Assembly: GCF_008119665.1 (NCBI RefSeq)
Contig: NZ_CP043046.1
Span: forward strand, 5,518,001 to 5,582,000
Length of the DNA stretch: 64,000 nucleotides
Origin: Pigmentiphaga aceris
GTDB lineage: Bacteria > Pseudomonadota > Gammaproteobacteria > Burkholderiales > Burkholderiaceae_B
Direction: 5' to 3'
Both the position numbers and the translations under genes were made by a program. The notes under the pieces are model-generated. The model was not told the origin of the DNA, searched no databases, and worked only from the letters and a program-made list of their open reading frames with translations. Positions 16,850 through 28,405 of this stretch are shown in pieces (within the stretch, counting starts at the first letter, position 1; every line of letters starts with the position of its first letter).

Positions 16850-17368
16850 TTAGAACGGAATATCGTCATCCATATCCGCAAAGTTCGGCGCAGCCGACGG
16901 AGCCGGTGCGGAACGACCTTGCGGTGCCTGACGCGGTGCGCTCGGGCGCGGGGCGCTACGCTGCTGCGGCGCAGCTTGCGACATCTCGTCGTAGCCACCG
17001 TCACCGCCGCCACCACCCATGCCACCGCCTTCACGGCCGCCCAGCATTTGCATCTGGTCAGCCACGATGTCAGTGCTGAAACGATCGGCACCGGTATCCT
17101 TGTCTTGCCACTTGCGGGTCTTCAGGCGGCCTTCGACGTAGACCGAGCGGCCTTTCTTCAGGTATTCACCGGCGATTTCGGCCAGGCGGTTGTAGAAGAC
17201 CACACGGTGCCATTCGGTTTCTTCTTTCTTCTCGCCGGTGTTCTTGTCTTTCCAGTTCGACGTGGTCGCAATCGACACGTTGCAGATCGCTGCGCCGTCG
17301 GGCGTATAGCGCACTTCGGGATCACGGCCCAGGTTGCCGACGATGATGACTTTATTGACGGATGCCAT
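16850..17368 (-). CDS. ssb: Single-stranded DNA-binding protein
   Basis: A 172-residue SSB. The N-terminal OB fold begins [25 protein letters not shown] and includes [37 protein letters not shown] glycine-, proline- and glutamine-rich linker runs from about residue 115. The conserved acidic tip MDDDIPF, which recruits partner proteins, is intact. ATG 17368 is preferred over ATG 17374 because CTGGAG lies six bases before it. The protein coats single-stranded DNA in replication, recombination and repair. It sits next to an MFS gene and uvrA, the usual order in Alcaligenaceae. Confidence 0.97.
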   Translation of the reverse strand: MASVNKVIIVGNLGRDPEVRYTPDGAAICNVSIATTSNWKDKNTGEKKEETEWHRVVFYNRLAEIAGEYLKKGRSVYVEGRLKTRKWQDKDTGADRFSTDIVADQMQMLGGREGGGMGGGGGDGGYDEMSQAAPQQRSAPRPSAPRQAPQGRSAPAPSAAPNFADMDDDIPF

Positions 17369-17527
17369 TGCCATTCTCCAGTTGATTGTTGGTGCAAACT
17401 GCCTTGGCGGGGGCGTTCGCTGCGCTCGGCATGGGTGCCGGCGCGAGTTGAGATGATGTAAACGCGATCGGCCGTAACAAGCAAGGCACCTTTGGGCAAG
17501 TTTGTCCCAGTCGGTGACTGAATGCTG

Positions 17528-18766
17528 TTACGGAACAGGCCTGATGGTCTCGGTGGTGTCGACGGGTGCAACTGCTGCCTGCGCCAGCGCGGGCGGCGTC
17601 ATGCGCCATGCCACTACCAACCACAGCAAGGCCATTGCTGCGGCGACTTCGAATACTGCCGACGGGCCGACGTTTGCGGCCAGCCAGCCGCCCAGGCCGC
17701 CCCCGGCAAACAGGCCGACCGCCTGGCTGGTGTTGTAGAAGCCCAGCGCCAGTCCTTTGTAGGCGGGCGGGGCAACCCGCGACACCAGAGACGGCTGCAT
17801 GGCTTCCAGCACATTGAATACGGTGAAGAACGCGACCATGGCGATCACCAGCGGCACGAACTGCTGCTGGGCCCAGGTCAGGGCCAGGCAGACCACCACC
17901 AGGCAGGCGACTGCGCCGCGCAATATGCCGCGATGCGCGCCGCGCCGCTCGGCCAGAATGATCATGGGCACCATGACCACAAAGGACGCCAGCACGATCG
18001 GCAGGTAGACCTTCCACAGTTCTGCCGTGCTCAGGCCGCCGGTCTGAATGAAGGCAGCCGGCACGACCACGAACATGGCGATCTGGATCAGGTGCAAGGT
18101 AAACACACCCAGGTTCAGGCGCAGCAGGTCGGGGTGGGTGATGACGCGCCGCACGGGGACTTTTACCTGTGGTTTCGGCACGGGGGGTGCGGTAGGTACC
18201 ACCCACATCGCCACTGCCAATGCCGCCAGCCCCAGGCAACCGATGGTCCAGAACAGGCCCGCCAGGCCGCCCACGCCGATCAGCAACGGGGCCAGCACCA
18301 GGGACACCGCGAAGGTCATACCGATGGAGGCACCCACCATGGCCATGGCCCGGGTGCGGACGCTGTCACGGGTGGAATCGGCCAGCCACGCTGTAACAGC
18401 TGCGGAAATTGCGCCGCTGCCCTGGATGGCGCGACCGACGGTGATCCAGAACAGGTCGGTGGACAGTGCGCAGATCACACTGCCGACAATAAACAACACC
18501 AGGCCCGCAACCACCACGGGGCGACGGCCCCAACGGTCGGACGCGATGCCGAAGGGAATCTGCATGAAGGCTTGTGTCAGGCCATACATGCCCAGCGCCA
18601 GACCCACCCGCGACGGATCGTCGCCGCCCGGCAGCCCGCGCGCGGCGACGGCGAACACCGGCAGCAACATGAACAGGCCAAGCATTCTTAGCGCAAAGAG
18701 GCTTGCCAACGCGATGCTGGCACGGCGCTCGACGGCGGTCATGCTGAGGGAACTCTTGGAGGACAT
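17528..18766 (-). CDS. MFS transporter (drug/solute efflux type)
   Basis: A 412-residue major facilitator superfamily protein with about 12 membrane segments. MFS signatures include [19 protein letters not shown] and the loop [10 protein letters not shown] between helices 2 and 3, with a second gating arginine motif [21 protein letters not shown] start it at ATG 18766 (MSSKSSLSM); ATG 18742 (MTAVERR) is a credible alternative. It is divergent from uvrA and upstream of ssb. The position is conserved in relatives, which argues for a core-genome transporter, but the substrate is unknown. It resembles drug:H+ antiporters of the YajR/YceL sort. Confidence 0.92.
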   Translation of the reverse strand: MSSKSSLSMTAVERRASIALASLFALRMLGLFMLLPVFAVAARGLPGGDDPSRVGLALGMYGLTQAFMQIPFGIASDRWGRRPVVVAGLVLFIVGSVICALSTDLFWITVGRAIQGSGAISAAVTAWLADSTRDSVRTRAMAMVGASIGMTFAVSLVLAPLLIGVGGLAGLFWTIGCLGLAALAVAMWVVPTAPPVPKPQVKVPVRRVITHPDLLRLNLGVFTLHLIQIAMFVVVPAAFIQTGGLSTAELWKVYLPIVLASFVVMVPMIILAERRGAHRGILRGAVACLVVVCLALTWAQQQFVPLVIAMVAFFTVFNVLEAMQPSLVSRVAPPAYKGLALGFYNTSQAVGLFAGGGLGGWLAANVGPSAVFEVAAAMALLWLVVAWRMTPPALAQAAVAPVDTTETIRPVP

Positions 18767-18922
18767 GGCAACAGAAAAGGGGGACGCGTGGCGCGACGGG
18801 GACAAACAAGGCCTTGCCAACCCGACGACCTGGGAAAGATGGCGGCGGGATGCGGCAGCGCGATATAGTACCAAGTTGCCCTTTGGAAAAGCCCAGCCGT
18901 ACGGCAGGGGCTATCTGCGTCG

Positions 18923-21766
<2,844 letters not shown>

Positions 21767-21812
21767 ATAATGTGTGCTCGGTGTGCTCGCCTGTGGCACA
21801 GCAAACTGATGA

Positions 21813-21845
21813 CGGCCGACAAAGCATGGTTTGTCGGCCGTTTTT
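21813..21845 (+). terminator. Rho-independent terminator of uvrA
   Basis: An 11-bp stem CGGCCGACAAA / TTTGTCGGCCG with loop GCATGG is followed by TTTTT. It lies 47 bp after the uvrA stop and also precedes the end of the convergent citryl-CoA-lyase-like gene, for which it is less ideal. Confidence 0.9.
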
Positions 21846-21878
21846 CCGTGGTGAAACTGATAAAACTGATGAAGTGCC

Positions 21879-22706
21879 CTAGACGCGCGTGGGCACCTCA
21901 CGCGCGGCCGGACCGTCATAGGTCCAGAGGTATTCACGCGGAATCGGCCCCTTGTTGCGGCCGCCCTGTCCCGTCTGTTCCCAGCCATGCGCCAGAATGC
22001 CCACCGAACGCGACAGGCAGAACAGCCCCCGCGCCAACGGTGCAGGAAAACCCAGCTCGGCATAGATGACGGCAGTTGCCCCGTCGATGTTCATGGGAAT
22101 GCGCCGGCCGTCCTTGCGCGCAGCGAGTTCCGCTTCAACACCTCGCCCGATGGCCGCAAAGCGGCCGCTGACGATGCCTTCCTTGGCAGCCTCGTCGACC
22201 AGTTCCAACAACCTGGGCGCGCGTGGGTCCACGGGGTGGAAACGGTGCCCGAAACCCGCAACGAATTTTCCGTATTGCTCGATTGCCCGGTCCAGACCAC
22301 CACTTACGGCGTCTTCCAAGGACGCGCCCGCTTCGTGACGGGCGGCGATGTCGAGATACATGTCCACGGCCTGCTCGCCAGCACCGCCATGCACATCGCC
22401 CAGCACATTCACCGCCGACGCCATGACGTTGTTGAGGCCCACGCCACAGGTTGACGCCATGCGCGCGATGGCGATACTGGGTGCCTGCGGACCATGATCG
22501 ACGCCTGACATCAGCGCAGCATCAAGCAGCCGCCCCTCTCCTTCGCTTGGCAGTTCTCCACGCGTCATCAGCCAGATCATCTGCGCGAAGCTCACGTTGC
22601 CGATGAGGTCTTCGATGGCATAGCCGCGATAGCGGATCACACCGGGACGCATCTCGATGATGGAGGTACGCCACCAATCGCTGACGCGAGGATCGTTTGT
22701 GCTCAT
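21879..22706 (-). CDS. Citrate synthase-fold citryl-CoA lyase-like enzyme
   Basis: A 275-residue short member of the citrate synthase family, about 150 residues shorter than citrate synthase and similar in size to citryl-CoA lyases. The three catalytic positions appear conserved: H106 in DVHGGAGE, H154 in GFGHRFHPVDPRA and D208 in MNIDGATAVIY. The late motif SVGILAHGWEQ matches the family. It should cleave, or form, a C-C bond next to an acyl-CoA. Its ATG overlaps the stop of the CoA-transferase gene (ATGA), so the acyl-CoA substrate is probably made by that enzyme. Citrate or a citrate analogue is the natural guess; a synthase direction cannot be excluded. Confidence 0.88.
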   Translation of the reverse strand: MSTNDPRVSDWWRTSIIEMRPGVIRYRGYAIEDLIGNVSFAQMIWLMTRGELPSEGEGRLLDAALMSGVDHGPQAPSIAIARMASTCGVGLNNVMASAVNVLGDVHGGAGEQAVDMYLDIAARHEAGASLEDAVSGGLDRAIEQYGKFVAGFGHRFHPVDPRAPRLLELVDEAAKEGIVSGRFAAIGRGVEAELAARKDGRRIPMNIDGATAVIYAELGFPAPLARGLFCLSRSVGILAHGWEQTGQGGRNKGPIPREYLWTYDGPAAREVPTRV

Positions 22707-23905
22707 ACCACTTTCTCCTGTTTCAGTGCCTGGATCTCAGCGTCGGAATAACCAAGTTCCGCCATGATGGCGGCGGTGTGCTCACCCAGTTGCGGAGGAG
22801 GCGTCTCGACGCTCGGTGCCTCGCCATTCAACTTGAAACCTGGGCGTACGATCCGGATGTCCCGCCCGACGCCAGGCACATCTTTGAAAGAACCGATCAG
22901 GCCACGGTCGGCAACTTGCGGGTGCTCAAGGATTTCCGGCACGGAGTAGACCGGGCCGGCGGGCACCCCGACACCCTGGAACAGTTGCCACCACGCATCG
23001 GATGTCTTGCCGGCCAAGGCTTCTTCCATCAAGGACTTCAATTCGGCACGATTCTGCAGACGTGCGCTACGTTCCGCGAAACGTGGATCCGTCACCCATT
23101 CGCGATGATCCAGCACGGCACAGACGGCTTCGAACTGCTCCTGCTTGTTCGCCGCGATATTCAGCAGGCCATCCTGGGTGCGGAAGGTGCCCGAGGGGCT
23201 GGCCGTGACGTTGTCGTTGCCCAATGGCTTGGGCTCGCGGTCTGCGATCAGGTGGTTGGACACCGCCCAGCCCATGGTTGCCATGACCGCCTCCAGCATC
23301 GACACATCGATGAATACGCCTTCGGTGCGGTTGCGGTCGGCCAGGGCGGCGGCCACGGCGAAGGCAGCGGTAAGGCCACCGATGGTGTCCGCCATCGGGT
23401 AGCCGACGCGATAAGGCGCGTTTTCCGGGGCACCGGTAATGCTCATCACGCCGGACATGCCCTGGATGATCTGGTCATACGCAGGCAGGTCACGCAGCGG
23501 CCCTTCCTGCCCGAAACCCGAGATCGCGCAGTAGATGAGTTTGGGGTTCTCTTTGAGCAGGGTTTCGTACCCCAGCTCCAGCCGCTGCATCACGCCAGGA
23601 CGGTAGTTCTCCACCAGGACGTCGGCGGTCTGCACAAGCCGGCGCAGCGCCTCTTTTCCTTGCGGATGTTTAAGATCCAGCGTGATGGAGCGCTTGCCAG
23701 GATTCTGGGCAAGAAACGAGACCCCCATGTGAACGCTGTTCAGCGCCTGATCGGCACCGAGCTGGCGGGCCAGATCTCCCCCCTGACGCGCCTCGACCTT
23801 GATGACATCAGCCCCCATGTGGGCAAGCTGATGGCAGGCAAATGGTCCGGCCAGAACATTGGTCAGATCCAGCACGCGAACACCGTGCAGGGGTTTGATA
23901 GACAT
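22703..23905 (-). CDS. Family III CoA-transferase (CaiB/BaiF)
   Basis: A 400-residue formyl-CoA-transferase-type enzyme that moves CoA between organic acids through an enzyme-bound aspartyl anhydride. The N-terminus GVRVLDLTNVLAGPFACHQLAHMGADVIKVE is typical, and the catalytic aspartate is in LPAYDQIIQGMSG. A good AAGGAAG ribosome site precedes ATG 23905. Together with the overlapping citryl-CoA-lyase-like gene it forms an activation-then-cleavage pair. The donor and acceptor acids are unknown, but the nearby citrate-type transporter suggests a di- or tricarboxylate. Confidence 0.92.
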   Translation of the reverse strand: MSIKPLHGVRVLDLTNVLAGPFACHQLAHMGADVIKVEARQGGDLARQLGADQALNSVHMGVSFLAQNPGKRSITLDLKHPQGKEALRRLVQTADVLVENYRPGVMQRLELGYETLLKENPKLIYCAISGFGQEGPLRDLPAYDQIIQGMSGVMSITGAPENAPYRVGYPMADTIGGLTAAFAVAAALADRNRTEGVFIDVSMLEAVMATMGWAVSNHLIADREPKPLGNDNVTASPSGTFRTQDGLLNIAANKQEQFEAVCAVLDHREWVTDPRFAERSARLQNRAELKSLMEEALAGKTSDAWWQLFQGVGVPAGPVYSVPEILEHPQVADRGLIGSFKDVPGVGRDIRIVRPGFKLNGEAPSVETPPPQLGEHTAAIMAELGYSDAEIQALKQEKVV

Positions 23906-23914
23906 GATGCTTCC

Positions 23915-24892
23915 TTATTCAGCCTTGATGCCAGCCGACTTCACGATGGCAGCCCAGCGTGCCATTTCGGACTCGGCTTGTTGTGTTGCCTGTGCGGGAG
24001 TGTTGAGGACCGGGTGCAGGCCTTGCTCTTGCAGACGGCGCTTTCCCTCGGGGGTGCTCAGAGAGCTTGCAATCGCCTGGTTAAGCTTCTCGACGATGGG
24101 CTGCGGCGTGCCGGCGGGCACCGCGAACCCCACCCAGAAGTCCATGACAAAACTGGGCAATTGGGCTTCTTTGGCCGACGGAACGTCGGGCAGCAGCAGC
24201 GAGCGCGTATCGCTGGTCACGACCAGCGCGCGCAGCTTGCCAGACTTGATGTGAGGGAGCGCAGTGGGCAGCGAGGTGACGAGCGCCTGCACCTGGCCTC
24301 CCATGAGATCGGTAAGTACTTGGCCAGCGCCTTTGTACGGCACGTGCATGAGGTCGATACCCGCAGCGCGCTTGAACAGTTCACCGCCCAGATGGGTATT
24401 GGTGCCATTGCCGCCCGACCCATAGTTCAACAAGCCGGGCTTGGTCTTGGCCAATGCAATGAACTCCCCCACCGTCTTGGCCGGCACATCTGGATTGATC
24501 ACCAGCACATGAGGCGCCGCAGCAGCCGTGATGACGTGCGAGAAATCTTTTTTACCATCGAAGGGCAGCCTGGGCAGCAACCCCGGCGCGATGGTGAAAG
24601 ACATCTCCGTCGTGAGCAGCGTGTAGCCATCGGGCGCGGACCGCGCAACAGCCCCCCAGCCGACCACACCACCCCCGCCTACGCGGTTTTCCACCACCAG
24701 AGGCTGGCCCAGACTGCCTGCGATCTGACCCGACGCCAGCCGGGCAACGATGTCAGTGGTGCCGCCCACGGCGTAGGGAACGATTACGGTCACGGGCCTG
24801 CTGGGATAGGCCTGGGCGTGCGCCGTCGAGACAGCCGCCAATGAACACAAGGCGGATGCAGCGGTGAGCAAAAATCGGCGGGTGAGTTTCAT
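23915..24892 (-). CDS. Bug/TctC-type periplasmic tricarboxylate-binding protein
   Basis: A 325-residue solute-binding protein with a signal peptide (MKLTRRFLLTAASALCSLAAVSTAHA) and the family opening YPSRPVTVIVPYAVGGTTDIVAR. The GSGGNGTNTHLGGELFK and HVPYKGAGQ motifs complete the Bug signature. Bug proteins usually serve a TctA/TctB membrane pair, which is absent here; the transporter in this unit is of the CitMHS type. It may share a distant TctAB pair or work as a sensor, as many orphan Bug proteins in Bordetella relatives do (family knowledge). AGGAG precedes ATG 24892. Confidence 0.93.
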   Translation of the reverse strand: MKLTRRFLLTAASALCSLAAVSTAHAQAYPSRPVTVIVPYAVGGTTDIVARLASGQIAGSLGQPLVVENRVGGGGVVGWGAVARSAPDGYTLLTTEMSFTIAPGLLPRLPFDGKKDFSHVITAAAAPHVLVINPDVPAKTVGEFIALAKTKPGLLNYGSGGNGTNTHLGGELFKRAAGIDLMHVPYKGAGQVLTDLMGGQVQALVTSLPTALPHIKSGKLRALVVTSDTRSLLLPDVPSAKEAQLPSFVMDFWVGFAVPAGTPQPIVEKLNQAIASSLSTPEGKRRLQEQGLHPVLNTPAQATQQAESEMARWAAIVKSAGIKAE

Positions 24893-25013
24893 GCGGATCT
24901 CCTGACTTGCGCTGTGCTATCGACCGGGATTGGTCTGTTGTTGTTGCTATGAAATTTCTCCGCGCCTTGTGCCGTTTTGCACGGGCTGCGGTTCCTGCTG
25001 TGCGTTGAATCCT

Positions 25014-26021
25014 TCAGCCGAGCCTGTAGACACGGCGGGCCGTGTCGTGGAACAGCGAACGTCGTTCACTGTCCGAAAAGCCCTGGGTCAGTCGCTTGAA
25101 CGCATTCCACCCATTCGTAAAGCTGTACGAACCCTTGTCCACCGGAAAATTGCTTTCGAACATGCAACGCATCGGTCCGAAGGCGTCAATACAGGAGGCC
25201 ATCCAGGGCCGCCAGGCATCGGCAAGCTGCCGCGAGGTGGGTGGCAACGCAGCCTTCTCAAAGCCAAATCCGTTGATGCGCATGCCCAATCCGCCGAGCT
25301 TCACAAACACGTTCGGCCGCTTGGCCAGCGCGCGCATGTGGCCCTGCCAAGACTGGAAAATCTCGTCGTCCCGTCCGGCATAGGCACCGATTCGCACGAC
25401 GCCGCCGCAGTGGTTCACGATGATGGGCAGATCTGGAAATGCGTCTGCGACGTCGATGAGTTCGGGCAATTGCGGCCAGAGCAGCCAGGCGTCATAGGAC
25501 AGTCCACGCACCGCCAGTGCCGCCAGCCCGGCCCGGTAAGCGGGGTCGGCCAGCAAGCCCCGAGGTGCCGCCGTCAATGGGTTCGACAAGGAACTGTCGG
25601 CGTCCCAGGTCACCAGATGACGAATGCCCCGGAACCGTCCCTGTCCGGCCACTTCATGGGCCTCCAATACCGCTTGCACGGCCGCACCGCGCCGCAGATC
25701 GGCATAACCGACGATGCCCTGCGCGAGTTGTCGCCCACCGGTTCTTGCGTTGGTGGCACTGACGACGTATTCCGTTTCGCCTACTGGCTTCAGGTGCTCC
25801 GAGCCAGTGTCTCGATACCGGGTAAGCGCCTGCATGTAGACCGTTGCTTCGATGGCATGACCCGTGCCCGCATCGGCCAGGTAATCGGCATCGAGGTAGG
25901 TCCAGCCAGGACGGTCGTAGAAATGGTGATGCGCGTCGATGATGGGAAGCGTCGGCTCCAGCGCCTCTTCTTCACCGAGGGCCAGCCAATCAGGACGAAC
26001 ACTCAGATAGTTCCCGCTCAT
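25014..26021 (-). CDS. Amidohydrolase-2 family metal-dependent hydrolase
   Basis: A 335-residue TIM-barrel amidohydrolase of the family that includes 2-pyrone-4,6-dicarboxylate lactonase and related hydrolases. The metal motif HHH (in IIDAHHHFYDR) is at residues 29-31, the later histidine lies in IIVNHCGG, and the terminal acid is in MFESNFPVDKG. The start MSGNYLSVRP at ATG 26021 is 11 bp after the transporter stop. Members open lactones or hydrolyse/decarboxylate small acids. A lactone of a citrate-like acid is a reasonable substrate guess in this operon, but it is inference only. Confidence 0.85.
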   Translation of the reverse strand: MSGNYLSVRPDWLALGEEEALEPTLPIIDAHHHFYDRPGWTYLDADYLADAGTGHAIEATVYMQALTRYRDTGSEHLKPVGETEYVVSATNARTGGRQLAQGIVGYADLRRGAAVQAVLEAHEVAGQGRFRGIRHLVTWDADSSLSNPLTAAPRGLLADPAYRAGLAALAVRGLSYDAWLLWPQLPELIDVADAFPDLPIIVNHCGGVVRIGAYAGRDDEIFQSWQGHMRALAKRPNVFVKLGGLGMRINGFGFEKAALPPTSRQLADAWRPWMASCIDAFGPMRCMFESNFPVDKGSYSFTNGWNAFKRLTQGFSDSERRSLFHDTARRVYRLG

Positions 26022-26032
26022 GGTCAGTGTCC

Positions 26033-27352
26033 TCAGGCCGGGGTCGCGACGAAGGGAATCACGCCGAACAACAGCGCACCGACGATCATGGCCAGCACCA
26101 GGCCGAATACCCACAGCAACGAGGACTTCTGGTTGTCGCCGTAATTGAGGTCCAGCAACGCCACCAGCAGGTAGGTGGACGCCACGAGCGGGCTGAGCAG
26201 GTGGATGGGTTGCCCCAGCAAGGATGCCCGTGCCATCTCGGCGGCGGTGACGCCGTATGCGCTGGCGGTGTTGGCCAGAATCGGCAGGACACCGAAATAG
26301 AACGCGTCGTTCGTCAGCGCGTAGGTGGCGGGTGCGCTCAGCAAGGCGGTGGCAGGCGCCATGTACGGGCCCAGCCACGCAGGCATGATGTTGAGCAAGC
26401 CGTCGGACATGGCCTTGAGCATGCCCGTGCCGGAGAGGATGCCGGTGAAGATGCCTGCCGCGAAGATGAGCGACACCACGGCCAGCACATTGGACGCATG
26501 GGCAGCCAGACGCTCCTGCTGGTCCTTGAGATTCGGGTAGTTCAGCAGCAGCGCGATGGCGGTGGCGACGAGGAACAGCGCGGGCAGCGGCAACACGCTT
26601 TGCACCAGGCAGTAGAGCAATGCGATGGTCAGCAGCAGGTTCGGAATCATCATGGCCGGACGCCGCGTCGCCGGGGATTCGTCAGCCAGGGCAACAATGC
26701 GCTGAACCTCATCCGGGCACGTCAACACGCCAAGTCGCCGACGCTCGCGAACGCCGAACATGGCAGCCACGCCGATCTGGTAAGCAAACCCCACCAGCAT
26801 GGCGGGAATGAGGGGAATGAATACCTCGGCCACGTCGATATGCATGGCAGCAGCCGCCCGCGCAGTGGGACCGCCCCAGGGCACGATGTTCATGATGCCA
26901 ATCGACATCAGCAGGATCGTGGCCATGTATTGCAGGCTCACCCCCAAGCGCTTGTAGATGGGCAGCAAGGCGGCGGCACAGATGACGTAGGTGGTCGCCC
27001 CATCGCCGTCGAGCGCAACGATCGTGCTCATGATGGCCGTGCCGACCAGCAACTTCAGCGGGTCGCCCTTGACGAAGCGCACCACACGCTTGACCAGCGG
27101 ATCGAACAGCCCTGCGTCGGTCATGATGCTGAAGTACAGGATGCCGAAGGTCAGCATTACCCCGGTCGGCGCAAGCTTGGTGATGCCATCGATCATCATC
27201 TTGCCGATCGCGCCGGGTGCCGCCACGACGAGCCCGAAGGCAATGGGCACCAGCGCCAGCGCAACCAGCGCCGACATCCGCCTGGTCATGATGAGCGCCA
27301 TGAAGCAAACCACCATGCCGTAACCGAGCGCGAGCAACATCACCGTATCCAC
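26033..27352 (-). CDS. CitMHS-family citrate/tricarboxylate transporter
   Basis: A protein of about 439 residues with 11-12 membrane segments, from the CitMHS family that imports citrate with a divalent metal and protons. Family signatures are the GIMNIVPWGGPTARAAAAMHID stretch and the ALTNDAFYFGVLPIL motif near residue 350. The frame opens with GTG 27352; ATG 27340, four codons later, is also possible. It is the first gene of the minus-strand unit and divergent from an IclR regulator. It makes a di- or tricarboxylate the probable substrate of the whole module. Confidence 0.9.
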   Translation of the reverse strand: MDTVMLLALGYGMVVCFMALIMTRRMSALVALALVPIAFGLVVAAPGAIGKMMIDGITKLAPTGVMLTFGILYFSIMTDAGLFDPLVKRVVRFVKGDPLKLLVGTAIMSTIVALDGDGATTYVICAAALLPIYKRLGVSLQYMATILLMSIGIMNIVPWGGPTARAAAAMHIDVAEVFIPLIPAMLVGFAYQIGVAAMFGVRERRRLGVLTCPDEVQRIVALADESPATRRPAMMIPNLLLTIALLYCLVQSVLPLPALFLVATAIALLLNYPNLKDQQERLAAHASNVLAVVSLIFAAGIFTGILSGTGMLKAMSDGLLNIMPAWLGPYMAPATALLSAPATYALTNDAFYFGVLPILANTASAYGVTAAEMARASLLGQPIHLLSPLVASTYLLVALLDLNYGDNQKSSLLWVFGLVLAMIVGALLFGVIPFVATPA

Positions 27353-27408
27353 CTTCCATGTATGCGCGGCCGCGGAGCCAGCGTTTCACTTCCAAAAAGT
27401 ACTATCTG

Positions 27409-27425
27409 ATAGAACATCGTTCTAT
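27409..27425. promoter_or_regulatory. Palindromic IclR operator between the citrate-type module and its regulator
   Basis: ATAGAACATCGTTCTAT is a perfect 7-bp inverted repeat with a three-base centre. A further AGAAC half-site follows at 27431-27435. It lies midway between the divergent starts at 27352 and 27533, in an AT-rich gap, so the IclR protein encoded at 27533 is the likely ligand. Confidence 0.65.
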
Positions 27426-27532
27426 TTGAAAGAACTTTAATGGCGCTGCAATCTGGCCGTAAAGTCGTGAAAACCCTGAATAAAAGACCTGTGTTCTACT
27501 ACGCAGAACAACAATTACCTGTGAAGGGAGTC

Positions 27533-28285
27533 ATGAGCGACGAGGTCCTTGAAAACTCAAGTGGTGTCGCGGTCCTGGATCGCATCTTTGCGCTGCTTGC
27601 CGCCTTCGGTGCAGAAGACGAGCGGCTTACGCTGAGCGAATTGTCTCGGCGGACCGGCCTGTACAAAAGCACGGTGCTGCGGCTGCTGGGCGCGCTGGAA
27701 CATGGCGGTTTCATCCGCAAACTGGATGATGGTGCCTATGCCGTCGGACCCGAACCCATGCGGTTGGCGGCGATCTACCAGCGCTCGTTCAGAATCGAAT
27801 CGATCGTCGAGCCTTTGCTCGAAGAACTGAGCAAATCCCTGAGTGAAACGGCCTCGTTCTACCTTCGCATCGGGGACAAGCGTCTTGTGCTTAGCCGGGT
27901 AGAACCGGCCCGTGCGCTCCGGGTATCGATACGCGTGGGCGAAGAGTTCGATGTACATCGCGGCGCATCTGGCAAAGTGCTGCTGGCATTCGGACCAGGC
28001 GAAGGTGGCGATCCGGAAGTGCGGGCCCGTTTGTGGGCAACGTCGTACGGCGAACGCGATCCTGAAACGGCGTCGGCATCCGTACCCGTGTTCGGTGCGC
28101 TGGGAGAACTCAAAGGAGCCTTGACGGTATCAGGCCCGCTGTCTCGCCTGGGGCAACCAGCGGCGATGAGTGCCGCAGTGCTTGACCTGTTGCATACCGC
28201 GCGCCGCGCCACCATTGCGTTCGGCGGCAACCCGGCGCGCTATACGGCAACGATTGATGCGGTGATGCGTCAGCCGGCAGGTTGA
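27533..28285 (+). CDS. IclR-family transcriptional regulator
   Basis: A 250-residue IclR regulator with winged helix-turn-helix (VLDRIFALLAAFGAEDERLTLSELSRRTGLYKSTVLRLLGALEHGGFI) and a GAF-like effector domain from about residue 80. ATG 27533 is chosen because GAAGGGAG lies just upstream; the frame is open back to 27440 but that stretch is AT-rich and not family-like. It is divergent from the transporter/amidohydrolase/Bug/CoA-transferase/lyase unit, with a palindrome between, so it likely represses or activates that unit in response to a pathway acid. Confidence 0.93.
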   Translation: MSDEVLENSSGVAVLDRIFALLAAFGAEDERLTLSELSRRTGLYKSTVLRLLGALEHGGFIRKLDDGAYAVGPEPMRLAAIYQRSFRIESIVEPLLEELSKSLSETASFYLRIGDKRLVLSRVEPARALRVSIRVGEEFDVHRGASGKVLLAFGPGEGGDPEVRARLWATSYGERDPETASASVPVFGALGELKGALTVSGPLSRLGQPAAMSAAVLDLLHTARRATIAFGGNPARYTATIDAVMRQPAG

Positions 28286-28405
28286 TACGCAAAAAGAAGG
28301 AATGGAACTTGCCCTTGTGCTGGGATGCGCTCGCATGCTCTTTCTGCGGCGGCCGCATCGTCAGCTCAAGCATAGTGCGCGAGCGGCACCCCTTACGGAG
28401 CCGAC

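Noticed and set aside
22697..24844. A 715-codon plus-strand open frame opposite the CoA-transferase and Bug genes
   Set aside because: It is antisense to two clear genes in the frame where high-GC DNA often lacks stops; no signal or domain is visible.
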